Shown: piece after piece, positions 16,981 through 24,920 of the stretch
Layout of the letters: each line of letters begins with the position of its first letter
Position numbering within the stretch: position 1 is the stretch's first letter
Assembly: GCF_013408525.1 (NCBI RefSeq)
Contig: NZ_JACBZM010000001.1
Coordinates: forward strand, 3,348,001 to 3,412,000
Reading direction: 5' to 3'
DNA from: Nocardioides aromaticivorans
GTDB taxonomy: Bacteria; Actinomycetota; Actinomycetes; Propionibacteriales; Nocardioidaceae
Length of the DNA: 64,000 nucleotides
The notes under the pieces: generated by a model
Database searches by the model: none
What the model was told of the DNA's origin: nothing
The model's input: the letters and a program-made list of their open reading frames with translations, nothing else
Program-made: the position numbers and the translations under genes

Positions 16981-18171
16981 TCACACCGGACGCTTGCGGG
17001 TGGAGAACGACCGGGAGCCCTGGCCGCTGCTGACCTCGCGCACGCCGAGCGGCTTGCCCTTGCCGCCGTAGTAGGCCTCGTGGTGGCGGCCCGGCTCGTC
17101 CTTCTCCGCGCGCTTCCGGCGCCCCTCGTCGCGGTCCTCGGGCGTCGCGCCGTGGGGGTGGTCGTCGTGGTCGTGCCCGTGGTCGTGTCCGTGCCCGTGC
17201 CCGTGTCCGTGCCCGTGGCCGTGCAGCGACGCGGGCACCTCGGCGTTGGGGTCGACCAGGCGGTGGAGCGCCTCGCGCGAGAGCCGCAGGTCGCGCTCGT
17301 ACTTCACGACCACGTTGAGGGTCGCCGAGAGCACGTCGGCGCTGAGCTCCTCGACGCCCAGGACGGCCAGGGTGCGTGCCCAGTCGATCGTCTCGGAGAT
17401 GCTCGGCGCCTTGCGGAGGTCGAGCTCGCGCAGCCCGCGGACGATGTCGACCAGGTGGGCGGCCAGCTCGTCGGCGAGCCCGGTCTCCTTGGACCGGATG
17501 ATCTCGAGCTCGCGCTCCGGGTCGGGGTAGTCGAGGAAGAGGTGCAGGCAGCGCCGCTTGAGGGCGGCGGAGAGGTCGCGGGTGTTGTTCGACGTCAGCA
17601 CCACGTACGGCGCGTGCTTGGCGCGGATCGTGCCGACCTCGGGGATCGAGATCTGGTACTCCGCCAGCAGCTCGAGCAGCACCGCCTCGAGCGCCTCGTC
17701 GGCCCGGTCGACCTCGTCGATCAGCAGTACGACGGGGTCCTCGGAGTCGATCGCCTCGAGCAGCGGGCGCGGGGTGAGGAAGCGCTCGGAGAAGAACACC
17801 GAGTCCTGCTTGGCGATCTGCTCGACGGCGTCGGTGAGGTCGGTGGCGTCCTTGACGACCTGGCCGATCTTCTCGCGCAGGATCTGGGTGTAGAGCAGCT
17901 GCTTGCCGTAGTCCCACTCATAGAGGGCCTTGGTCTCGTCCTGGCCCTCGTAGCACTGGAGGCGCAGCAGCCGCCGTCCGGTGGCTCGGGCCAGGCTCAG
18001 CGCGAGCTGGGTCTTGCCGACGCCGGCAGGGCCCTCGAGCAGCACCGGCTTGTCCAGCCGGGACTGGAGGAAGACGGTCGTGGCCAGCTGGTCGTCGGCG
18101 AGGTAGCCCTCCTGGGCGAACCGGGCGCGGGTGTCGGCGACGTCGGCGAAGTCGAAGTCGGTGTCGGTCAC
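16981..18171 (-). CDS. MoxR-family AAA+ ATPase, CoxD-like, with histidine-rich tail
   Basis: A 396-residue AAA+ chaperone. Walker A GPAGVGKT is at residues 47-54, Walker B LLIDE at 149-153, sensor I in LTSNNTRDLS, and a C-terminal lid follows. Near residues 317-339 is a run of alternating His-Gly and His-Asp, then a basic tail with AYYGGKGKPLG. The run is encoded by a hexanucleotide repeat (17155-17223) that could expand or contract in frame. With the following VWA protein it forms a MoxR-VWA remodelling pair like CoxD-CoxE. The GTG start follows GAGGAG. Likely client: mno or the molybdenum hydroxylase, both inferred. Confidence 0.87.
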   Translation of the reverse strand: MTDTDFDFADVADTRARFAQEGYLADDQLATTVFLQSRLDKPVLLEGPAGVGKTQLALSLARATGRRLLRLQCYEGQDETKALYEWDYGKQLLYTQILREKIGQVVKDATDLTDAVEQIAKQDSVFFSERFLTPRPLLEAIDSEDPVVLLIDEVDRADEALEAVLLELLAEYQISIPEVGTIRAKHAPYVVLTSNNTRDLSAALKRRCLHLFLDYPDPERELEIIRSKETGLADELAAHLVDIVRGLRELDLRKAPSISETIDWARTLAVLGVEELSADVLSATLNVVVKYERDLRLSREALHRLVDPNAEVPASLHGHGHGHGHGHGHDHGHDHDDHPHGATPEDRDEGRRKRAEKDEPGRHHEAYYGGKGKPLGVREVSSGQGSRSFSTRKRPV

Positions 18172-18226
18172 GGGAGAGCTCCTCGACGGTGGGGCCGGAT
18201 GGGGGAACGGCTGGGGGGACGGGTCG

Positions 18227-18264
18227 GTGCGCCGGCCCGCGAAGGGCGGGAGGGGCCGGCGCAC
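18227..18264 (-). terminator. Hairpin between mno and the MoxR gene
   Basis: GTGCGCCGGCCC and its exact complement form a 12-bp stem across a 14-base loop in the 101-base gap downstream of mno. It could partly terminate transcription or protect the mno message, letting mno exceed the downstream maturation genes. Confidence 0.5.
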
Positions 18265-18272
18265 CGGGGCGA

Positions 18273-19565
18273 TCAGGACAGGAGGTCGTCCAGGTCGCCG
18301 TTCATGCAGTGCTCCACGACCGGGCGCACCGTCTCGAAGGTGCACTCCTTGGCGTTGCCCGGGGTGCAGGCGTCGCCGAGGACGTGGTTGGTGATCCGGT
18401 CGACGTCCGCGGCGTCGCCGATGATCGTGGGCGCGTTCTGGTAGAACGGCGTCGGGCCCTGGCCCAGGCGGTTCTTCGAGTACGTGTCCTTCGTGACGTC
18501 GGTGAACTTCTCGGTGATCCCCACGTCGCGCAGCAGCCGGATCGCCGCGGCCAGCGCCGCGTCGGCGGCCTGCACGGTCGACATGCCGTGCGTGTCGACG
18601 CCCATCGCTTCGGCGATCTCGGCGAAGCGCTTGTAGTGCGTGGGCATGTTGAACGCCCACACCCGCGGCAGCGCGATCGCGTTGTTGAGGCCGTGGTGGG
18701 TGTCGTAGAAGGCCGAGATCGCGTGCGAGATCGAGTGGATGATCCCGAGGCCGCCGGAGTTGAAGGCCTGGGCGGCGATGTACTGGGCGTACATCATGCC
18801 CTCGCGGCCCTTCAGGTCCTGGCCGTTCCAGACCGCCTCGCGCAGGTTCTCCGCGGTGAGCTTGATGGCCCGGATCGCGTTGCCGAGCGAGGGCTCGAAG
18901 TTGAGCCGCGAGACGTACGGCTCGGAGGCGTGCGCGAGCACGTCGAAGCCGCACTGGGCGGTGTAGTCCACCGGGCAGTCGTAGTAGAGCACCGGGTCGT
19001 CGATGGCCAGGGTGGCGACGCTGGCGTCGTCGAACGCGACGTACTTGTGCGGGTTGTCGGGGTCGGTCGTGGTGTCGGTGATGACATAGGCCCACGACGT
19101 CTCCGAGCCGGTGCCGGCCGTCGTGGAGACCGCGATGTGCGGCGGGTTCTTCGGGTTCTCGGACATGTTGAAGCCCTCGAACTCGTTGACATTGCGGCCG
19201 TCGTGCGCGACCGAGACGCGGGCGCCCTTGCAGGCGTCGTGCGAGGAGCCGCCACCGATGGAGACGAACGAGTCGCACTCGTTCTCCTGGTAGAGCTTGA
19301 CCGAGTCCATGACGTTGTAGTCCTTGGGGTTGGACTCGACCTTGTCGTACACGACGACCTCGAGGCCGTGGTACTTCATCGACTCCACGATCTTGTGGAC
19401 GATGTCGGTGCCGCGCAGGCCCGACGTCATCACGAGGGTCTTGCGGAAGCCGAGCTTGAGGGCCTCCGGTCCGATCATCTCGTGTGCCCCCGGGCCCATG
19501 AGGGCGCGCGGGAACGGGTGGAACTCCTTGATCGGGAACGGCTTGAGCAGGTCGTCGACTTGCAT
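18273..19565 (-). CDS. mno: NDMA-dependent methanol dehydrogenase, mycofactocin-linked
   Basis: A 430-residue iron/zinc alcohol dehydrogenase starting MQVDDLLKPFPIKEFHPFPRA, typical of actinobacterial NDMA-dependent methanol dehydrogenases (Mno/Mdo). It has GIGGG-type SIGGGSSHDACKG, the TTAGTGSETSW loop, and the metal ligands in DVLAHASEPYVS and IIHSISHAISAFYDTHHGLNNAI. These decameric enzymes keep a tightly bound NAD and are recycled through mycofactocin. They oxidise methanol and other short alcohols. GGAGG lies nine bases before the ATG. It is the first gene of a minus-strand run with the MoxR, VWA, methyltransferase and acetate permease genes. Confidence 0.92.
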   Translation of the reverse strand: MQVDDLLKPFPIKEFHPFPRALMGPGAHEMIGPEALKLGFRKTLVMTSGLRGTDIVHKIVESMKYHGLEVVVYDKVESNPKDYNVMDSVKLYQENECDSFVSIGGGSSHDACKGARVSVAHDGRNVNEFEGFNMSENPKNPPHIAVSTTAGTGSETSWAYVITDTTTDPDNPHKYVAFDDASVATLAIDDPVLYYDCPVDYTAQCGFDVLAHASEPYVSRLNFEPSLGNAIRAIKLTAENLREAVWNGQDLKGREGMMYAQYIAAQAFNSGGLGIIHSISHAISAFYDTHHGLNNAIALPRVWAFNMPTHYKRFAEIAEAMGVDTHGMSTVQAADAALAAAIRLLRDVGITEKFTDVTKDTYSKNRLGQGPTPFYQNAPTIIGDAADVDRITNHVLGDACTPGNAKECTFETVRPVVEHCMNGDLDDLLS

Positions 19566-19606
19566 CGCTGGAACCTCCGGGCGGGGTGGGTGGCTGACGT
19601 CCAGCG

Positions 19607-19633
19607 ACGCTAGGCAGCGTGACGGGGGTCACG
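19607..19633 (-). promoter_or_regulatory. mno promoter region: -10 TAGCGT and Crp-like palindrome
   Basis: On the minus strand TAGCGT (19612 to 19607) is a plausible -10 box 41 bases before the mno ATG. Six bases further upstream lies CGTGA-N6-TCACG (19618-19633), a perfect palindrome matching the central eight bases of the Crp/GlxR consensus and differing only in the outermost pair. No clear -35 is seen, which would fit an activator-dependent promoter. Confidence 0.5.
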
Positions 19634-19728
19634 ACAGACGAGGATCCGGAAACACGCAGGAGGGTCAGGCCCGGACCTGTCCGACCCGATAGGTGGCGCC
19701 CCCACGCCGGCGGGCGCGGGGGAGGGGA

Positions 19729-20463
19729 TCACCAGGTCTCGGGACGCGTGTAGTCCTGGTCGTCGTAGAGGTCCTGCTCGTCGCTGCGCTGGTCGCGGCC
19801 CTGCTGGTTGTTGCGCTCGAGCCGCTCCTCGCGCGGGTCCTCGCCCTCGTCGGGCTCCTCGCCCGGCTGCTGCTGCGGCTGGTCCGGCTGCTGCTGCTGG
19901 GGGTCCTGCTGCTGTTGCTGGTCCTGCGCCTGCTGCAGCTTGTCGTGCAGCCGCTCGTCGACCGCCTTCGCGTCGTCGGTCTGCTCCTGCCCGCGGCCGG
20001 AGTCGGTCGGACAGTCACCGGCCGCGAGGACGTCGATGCCCTGCTGCCACGACTCGATGGCACCGTCGAGGTCCTGGTCGGACTGCTGCCGGTCGCCGAC
20101 GGCCTCGTGCGCGAGCGCGAGGTTGATCCGCACCGTGCACTCCTCGCGCTCCGGCACGCTCTCCAGCGCCTTCTCGTACGCCGTGATCGCGTCGTCGTAG
20201 GCGCCTTCGGCGTGGTGGGAGGCTCCTTCGTCGAAGGGTGCGATCCACGACTCGAACCAGTTGAGGTCGCGGGTCTCGAAGAACTCCGCGGCGGCGCCGT
20301 CGTAGTCGCCGCGCTCGAACGAGTCGCGCCCGGCCGCGTTGTGCTGCAGCATCAGGCCGACCTTGACGAGGTAGCCGAGCACGAGCAGCGCCGGCAGCGC
20401 GCCGGCGACCAGCAGTGCCAGGCGCAGCCGGGCCCGCGGGTTGGGGCGTCTCGTCCGCTTCAC
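19729..20463 (-). CDS. TPR protein with glutamine-rich tail (BatC-like)
   Basis: A 244-residue protein. One hydrophobic helix near residues 13-35 (LRLALLVAGALPALLVLGYLV) anchors it, and tetratricopeptide-like helices follow (AAGRDSFERGDYDGAAAEFF, then AYDDAITAYEKALE, then INLALAHEAVGD). From about residue 170 it is a highly charged Gln/Asp/Glu-rich tail with runs of five and four glutamines. GTG at 20463 overlaps the stop of the upstream VWA gene. It is the last gene of the Bat-like operon, where BatC proteins with TPRs accompany two VWA proteins. Function is unknown. Confidence 0.72.
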   Translation of the reverse strand: MKRTRRPNPRARLRLALLVAGALPALLVLGYLVKVGLMLQHNAAGRDSFERGDYDGAAAEFFETRDLNWFESWIAPFDEGASHHAEGAYDDAITAYEKALESVPEREECTVRINLALAHEAVGDRQQSDQDLDGAIESWQQGIDVLAAGDCPTDSGRGQEQTDDAKAVDERLHDKLQQAQDQQQQQDPQQQQPDQPQQQPGEEPDEGEDPREERLERNNQQGRDQRSDEQDLYDDQDYTRPETW

Positions 20464-21386
20464 GGCCCGACCTGCTTCCCCGGCGCCAGCGCGTCCTGCG
20501 AGCGCCACACCGCGCGCCAGCCGGACCGCAGCTCCACGAGCACGAGCCCGAGCAGCAGCAGGCCGAGCAGCCAGGTGAGGTCGTGCGCGGCCGGCGGCCC
20601 GTCGCCGCGCTCGCCGTCGACGTACGACGCCTCGAAGGAGTCGACGATCCGGTCCATGTGACCGGTGCCCGTGCGGTGCGAGAAGTCGACGTCGAGCTCG
20701 TCGGCGATCTCCTGCAGGTTGTCGAGGTCGGCGCGGGAGATCGCCGGCTCGCCGGTCTCGGGGTCCTCGACGTAGCCGGAGTCGAGGCCGAGGTCGTCGG
20801 CCGCGGGCATCTCGGCGCCGTCGGTCGTGCCGTAGCCGAGCACCGCGCCGCCGACGACGAGGTCGGCGACCTGGTCGAAGGAGTCGCCGGAGCCAGCGGA
20901 CGTGGTGTCCTCGCCGTCGCCGACGTAGACGACCACGCGGCGCCGGTCAGGCCGCCGCTCGGCCGCCCGCTCCAGCACGTCGACGACCTCCGCCACCGGC
21001 CGGGTCGCCGAGGACCCGTCGCCCTCGCGCGGACGCTCCAGGTCGAGGGTCTCGACGGCGGACTGGAAGGCGGAGACGTCGGTCGTGAACGGGAGGGTCA
21101 GCCGGCTCTCCGCGCCGAAGCCGATCATCGCGAAGCGGGCGCCCGGCAGCTCCTCGGCCAGCGCGTCGAGGTCGTCGCGGACGCCCTCGATCCGCGGCTT
21201 GCGGCCGGCGTAGTCGAGGGCGGCCATCGACCGGGTGCGGTCGACGACGACCAGCACGTCGACGTCGGAGAGCTGGGTCGGGACGTCGGCCGTGCCGACG
21301 CCGGGCCGCAGCAGCACGAGCACGAAGGTGACCGCGATCGCCACCCGTCGTACGACGAGCAGGGTGGTGGCGCGGGAGGGGCTCAT
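20460..21386 (-). CDS. Membrane-anchored VWA-domain protein (BatB-like)
   Basis: A 308-residue protein with an N-terminal membrane segment (VAIAVTFVLVLLRPG), a VWA domain at about residues 40-230, and a C-terminal membrane segment (LTWLLGLLLLGLVLV). The MIDAS-like motif is Asp-Arg-Thr-Arg-Ser in LVVVDRTRSM, with threonine in place of the first serine. YVGDGEDTTS supplies a later loop. Its ATG overlaps the stop of the preceding VWA gene by four bases, so the two are probably made together and may form one complex. Confidence 0.8.
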   Translation of the reverse strand: MSPSRATTLLVVRRVAIAVTFVLVLLRPGVGTADVPTQLSDVDVLVVVDRTRSMAALDYAGRKPRIEGVRDDLDALAEELPGARFAMIGFGAESRLTLPFTTDVSAFQSAVETLDLERPREGDGSSATRPVAEVVDVLERAAERRPDRRRVVVYVGDGEDTTSAGSGDSFDQVADLVVGGAVLGYGTTDGAEMPAADDLGLDSGYVEDPETGEPAISRADLDNLQEIADELDVDFSHRTGTGHMDRIVDSFEASYVDGERGDGPPAAHDLTWLLGLLLLGLVLVELRSGWRAVWRSQDALAPGKQVGP

Positions 21387-22435
21387 GACTCGTCCTCCTG
21401 CCGGGCGCGCACGGCGAGGAGCCCCTGGACCATCCAGACCGCACCGAGCCCACCGACGCCGACCCCGGCGAGGACCGTGCCGAGCGTCGGCCGGTCGAGC
21501 ACCTGGACGACGGGCGGTCGCTCGATCTCCTTGGCCTCGAGGTCGCCGATCGCCTCGATCACCCCGGCTGCGCTGCCGTCCTGCCCGAGCAGCGAGAAGG
21601 TCCCGCCGGTGCTGGTGACGGCGTCCTGGAACCGTCGTACCGCGCTGGGCCGGTCCGCGGTCATCGGGGCGGCGATGCCGTGCACGACGACCTTCTCGTC
21701 GCGGGCGAGCTCGGCCGCTCCGTCGAGGTCGTAGATGCCCTCGCCGATCGGCTCGTTGTCGGAGGCCAGCACGATGGCGCGGCTGCGGTCCTGGTCGCGG
21801 TGGTCGAAGCGCTGGACGCAGGACGCGAGCCCGTCGCCGAGCTGCGACTGCACCTCCCAGTCGATGACGGTGCCGGCCGTGTAGATGGCGTAGTCGTCGG
21901 TGTAGACGCCGCCGGTGCCGAAGGCGTCCTCCGCCTCGGTGAGCTGGTCGAGCACGAAGTCGTAGTCGTCGGTCAGCGGGAAGATCGTGATCGCGACGCC
22001 GCTCCAGATGGTCAGGCCGACGCGCTCGCCGCGCAGCCCGCTGACGATGGTGCGGAACTCGCGCAGCACCTCGGCGTCGACCTCCGCCATCGAGCCGGAG
22101 GCGTCCAGGCACAGGATGATGTCGCGCGAGCGGTCGTCCTGCACGAGCGTCTGGCGCTCCTGGATGCGCCCGCCGAGCACGATCGCGCCGGAGCAGGCGA
22201 CCAGCGCCGCGATGGTCAGGCAGGCGCCGATCGCCACCTGCCGACGGACGAGGGCCTGGTAGCGGGGCAGGGTGCGCAGGCGCGCGGCGTGGGCGACGTA
22301 CGACGCCCCGGCGGTGGTACGACGCCCGCGGCTCCGCGCCCACCACACCATCAGCACGACGACGAGCAGCACCAGGGCGGGCACCAGCCACGGCCAGCGG
22401 AAGCCGGTGTCGCCGCCGTTCCAGGTCATGTCCAT
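21383..22435 (-). CDS. Membrane-anchored VWA-domain protein (BatA-like)
   Basis: A 350-residue protein with two N-terminal membrane helices (WLVPALVLLVVVLMVWW and IGACLTIAALVACSGAIVL), a VWA domain with a complete MIDAS motif DASGS (ILCLDASGSM) and a C-terminal helix (VLAGVGVGGLGAVWMVQGLL). This is the layout of BatA-type proteins, which work with MoxR ATPases in cell envelope functions. An ATG at 22429 is an alternative start six bases inside. It precedes the second VWA gene with overlap. Confidence 0.82.
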   Translation of the reverse strand: MDMTWNGGDTGFRWPWLVPALVLLVVVLMVWWARSRGRRTTAGASYVAHAARLRTLPRYQALVRRQVAIGACLTIAALVACSGAIVLGGRIQERQTLVQDDRSRDIILCLDASGSMAEVDAEVLREFRTIVSGLRGERVGLTIWSGVAITIFPLTDDYDFVLDQLTEAEDAFGTGGVYTDDYAIYTAGTVIDWEVQSQLGDGLASCVQRFDHRDQDRSRAIVLASDNEPIGEGIYDLDGAAELARDEKVVVHGIAAPMTADRPSAVRRFQDAVTSTGGTFSLLGQDGSAAGVIEAIGDLEAKEIERPPVVQVLDRPTLGTVLAGVGVGGLGAVWMVQGLLAVRARQEDES

Positions 22436-22447
22436 GTCAGCCCCATG

Positions 22448-22960
22448 TCAGCCCCACGTCCCCACCAGCCGGCGCGAGCGGTCGACCGCGTCGTCGAAGC
22501 TGGCGAGCGGGTCGGTGTCGGCCGCGTCGGGTGCGAACTCGGGCGGGTACATCAGCTCGATCGCGTCGACCAGCTCCTGCGGCGCCCGGTCGCGGAAGTC
22601 CGCCAGCGCCATGGTCCGCGCGGGCAGCGTGGTGACGGTGGCGACATAGGACCGGACCAGCTCGCTGAGCTGCTGGTGCCCGTCGCGGGGGCCGACCTCG
22701 CCGGCGCGCACCCGGGCGACGAGCGCGTCGATGCGCGCGAGGTGGTCGCGCTGGGCGTCGGGCACGTCGACCTCGCGACGCGGCACCGCCGGCGGTCGCG
22801 GCGGCCGGGTGAACCACCACGAGGCGAGGTAGTAGAGGACGACCAGCGCGAGCAGGGCGAGGCCGATCCACAGCCAGCGGTCGCTGTAGGCGACCGGACC
22901 GGTGAACTCCTCCGGCATCCCGGGGACGTCGGCGACCACCAGGTCAGCGGCGGCGGGCAT
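22448..22960 (-). CDS. Membrane protein of the Bat locus, DUF4381-like
   Basis: A 170-residue protein. It has a short extracytoplasmic N-terminus, one membrane helix near residues 28-48 (WLWIGLALLALVVLYYLASWW), a Pro/Arg-rich stretch and a helical cytoplasmic domain (LARIDALVARVRAGEVGPRDGHQQLSELVRSYV). Small proteins of this shape between DUF58 and BatA genes are usually DUF4381. The ATG at 22960 gives a 17-base overlap with the DUF58 gene. Exact role unknown. Confidence 0.7.
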   Translation of the reverse strand: MPAAADLVVADVPGMPEEFTGPVAYSDRWLWIGLALLALVVLYYLASWWFTRPPRPPAVPRREVDVPDAQRDHLARIDALVARVRAGEVGPRDGHQQLSELVRSYVATVTTLPARTMALADFRDRAPQELVDAIELMYPPEFAPDAADTDPLASFDDAVDRSRRLVGTWG

Positions 22961-23834
22961 GACGCTGCCTCTCCAGCAGGCGGAACACCGCCGTGACCGC
23001 CGAGTCGGTGTCCCGCACCCGCTCGTGTACGACGCCCAGCTGGTCGAGCCGGTGCCGCAGCTGCTGCTCCTCCCGGCCCACCAGGTCGGCCAGCTCACGA
23101 CGCAGGCGCCGGTCGTGGCGGAGCCAGCCGGGCACCTCGGCGGTGGTGTCGACGTCGACGAGCCGGCGACCGGCCACGGCGGGCAGGGTCGGGTCGAGGT
23201 CGCCGATGGTCAGCAGGAGCACCTCGTGCTGGACGGTCAGCCGGCGCAGCAGGTCGGCGCTCTCCGGCGGGATGTGGGTGTCGTCGCAGACCACGACGAG
23301 GATGGTCCGCCGGCGCACGGTCCGCGCGACGTAGCGCAGCAGGGCGGCCAGGTCGGCAGGGGCGCCGTCGGGCCGGATCGCGTCGTGGACCTTGCCGAGC
23401 AGTCGCTCGAGGTGCAGCTCGCCTCCCTTGGGCGGCTCCGCGTGCCGCTCGGCGGCGTCGCCGTGGACGAGGCTGACCAGGTCGCCGTGCTGGACGGCCA
23501 GCAGGCCCATCAGGCCCGCGACGAACACCGTGAGCTCGCGCTTGGAGACGGCGGCGTCGTTCATCGCCGCCATGCTGCGCCCGGTCGAGACGCAGAGCAG
23601 CACCGTGTGCTTGCGCTCGGCGACATAGCGCTTGACGAGGAGCTGGCGGCTGCGGGCCGACGCCTTCCAGTCGATGTCCTTCACGTCGTCGCCGCGGACG
23701 TACTCCCGCAGGTCGTTGAAGTCGATCCCGCGCCCGACGTGGACGGCGGCGTACTCGCCCTCGAGCAGGCCCCGCACCTTGCGGTGGGCGTGGATCGAGA
23801 CGCGGGCCTTGATCCGGGGCAGGTGGGCGGGCAT
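22944..23834 (-). CDS. DUF58 protein of the Bat-like operon
   Basis: A 296-residue soluble protein with the DUF58 signature GIDFNDLREYVRGDDVKDID followed by WKASAR at about residues 36-61, and a degenerate VWA-like C-terminal domain (LLCVSTGRSM, where DxSxS has decayed to STGRS). DUF58 proteins are constant partners of MoxR ATPases. It lies 19 bases after the MoxR stop. No enzymatic activity is established. Confidence 0.88.
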   Translation of the reverse strand: MPAHLPRIKARVSIHAHRKVRGLLEGEYAAVHVGRGIDFNDLREYVRGDDVKDIDWKASARSRQLLVKRYVAERKHTVLLCVSTGRSMAAMNDAAVSKRELTVFVAGLMGLLAVQHGDLVSLVHGDAAERHAEPPKGGELHLERLLGKVHDAIRPDGAPADLAALLRYVARTVRRRTILVVVCDDTHIPPESADLLRRLTVQHEVLLLTIGDLDPTLPAVAGRRLVDVDTTAEVPGWLRHDRRLRRELADLVGREEQQLRHRLDQLGVVHERVRDTDSAVTAVFRLLERQRHARRR

Positions 23835-23853
23835 GGCGGTCGCTCGGCGGGGG

Positions 23854-24891
23854 TCAGGGAGTCGGGACGGCGCGGAACACGGCGTCGATCACCGTCTCGG
23901 GACGGACCCGGTCGGCGAGCGCCTCGAAGCTGAGGTGGATCCGGTGGCGCAGCACGCTGTGGCGCAGCTCGCGGACGTCCTCCGGGATGACGTAGTGACG
24001 GCCCTGCACGACCGCCATCGCCCGCGCCGCCTGGAAGAACGCGATCGAGCCGCGCGGGCTGGCGCCGATCTCGACGTAGTTGCCCAGCTCGGGCCCGAGC
24101 AGCTCGGTGACCGTGCGGGTCGCCCGGACCAGGCTGGTGATGTAGCGGCGGATCGCCGGGTCGACGTACACGCGACGGACCAGGCCCTGCAGCTCGACGA
24201 CGTCGTCGGTGTCGGCGACCGCGACGACGTCGGCCATGTGCTGCCCGAGGGTGCCGTCGTCGATCCGCTCGAGGACCATCAGCTCGTCGTCCTCGCTCGG
24301 GTAGTCGACGATCTCCTTGAGCAGGAATCGGTCCATCTGGGCGTGGGGGAGGACGTAGGTGCCCTCCTCCTCGATGGGGTTCTGCGTCGCCAGCACCATG
24401 AACGGGTCGGGCAGCGGGTGGATGGTGCCGGCGATCGAGGTCTGCCGCTCCTGCATCGCCTCGAGCAGCGCCGACTGGGTCTTCGCGCTCGCACGGTTGA
24501 TCTCGTCGAGGAGCACGAAGTTGGCGTGCACCGGACCGAGCTGGGTCTCGAACTCGTGGCGGCGCGGGTCGTAGACCTGGGTGCCGATGATGTCGCTGGG
24601 CAGCAGGTCGGGCGTGCACTGGATGCGGGCGAAGCGCGCGTTGACGGCCTCGGCCAGCGTCGCCGACGCCAGCGTCTTGGCCAGGCCGGGGACGCTCTCC
24701 AGCAGGACGTGGCCCTCGGCGAGCAGCGTGACGAGCAGGCCGGTGCGGATCCGGTGCTGGCCGACCACGCGGCTGGAGAAGGCCTCGGAGATCCGGCCGA
24801 TCAGGTCGGAGGCGCGAGCCAGCTCGTCCTCGGTCAGCGGCAACGTCGCGTCGACGGGTGCCCGGCGCGGCACCGTGGAGGCCTCGGTCAT
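23854..24891 (-). CDS. MoxR-family AAA+ ATPase of the Bat-like operon
   Basis: A 345-residue AAA_3-type ATPase close to mycobacterial MoxR1. Walker A is VPGLAKT near residues 62-70, Walker B LLDEINR near 127-133, followed by ALLEAMQERQ and the sensor segment LATQNPIEEEGTY; the C-terminal lid has GASPRGSIAFF. It should act as a chaperone on the VWA and DUF58 partners encoded just downstream. A leaderless-type -10 box (TAGGTT) lies six bases before the ATG, so the Bat operon probably has its own promoter, 29 bases after the RDD stop. Confidence 0.92.
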   Translation of the reverse strand: MTEASTVPRRAPVDATLPLTEDELARASDLIGRISEAFSSRVVGQHRIRTGLLVTLLAEGHVLLESVPGLAKTLASATLAEAVNARFARIQCTPDLLPSDIIGTQVYDPRRHEFETQLGPVHANFVLLDEINRASAKTQSALLEAMQERQTSIAGTIHPLPDPFMVLATQNPIEEEGTYVLPHAQMDRFLLKEIVDYPSEDDELMVLERIDDGTLGQHMADVVAVADTDDVVELQGLVRRVYVDPAIRRYITSLVRATRTVTELLGPELGNYVEIGASPRGSIAFFQAARAMAVVQGRHYVIPEDVRELRHSVLRHRIHLSFEALADRVRPETVIDAVFRAVPTP

Positions 24892-24897
24892 GCGGCC

Positions 24898-24903
24898 AAC
24901 CTA
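24898..24903 (-). promoter_or_regulatory. -10 box TAGGTT of the MoxR/Bat operon
   Basis: On the minus strand TAGGTT ends six bases before the MoxR ATG with no ribosome binding site between, implying a leaderless message. Confidence 0.45.
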
Positions 24904-24920
24904 CCCAGCAGGTGTGCGGG

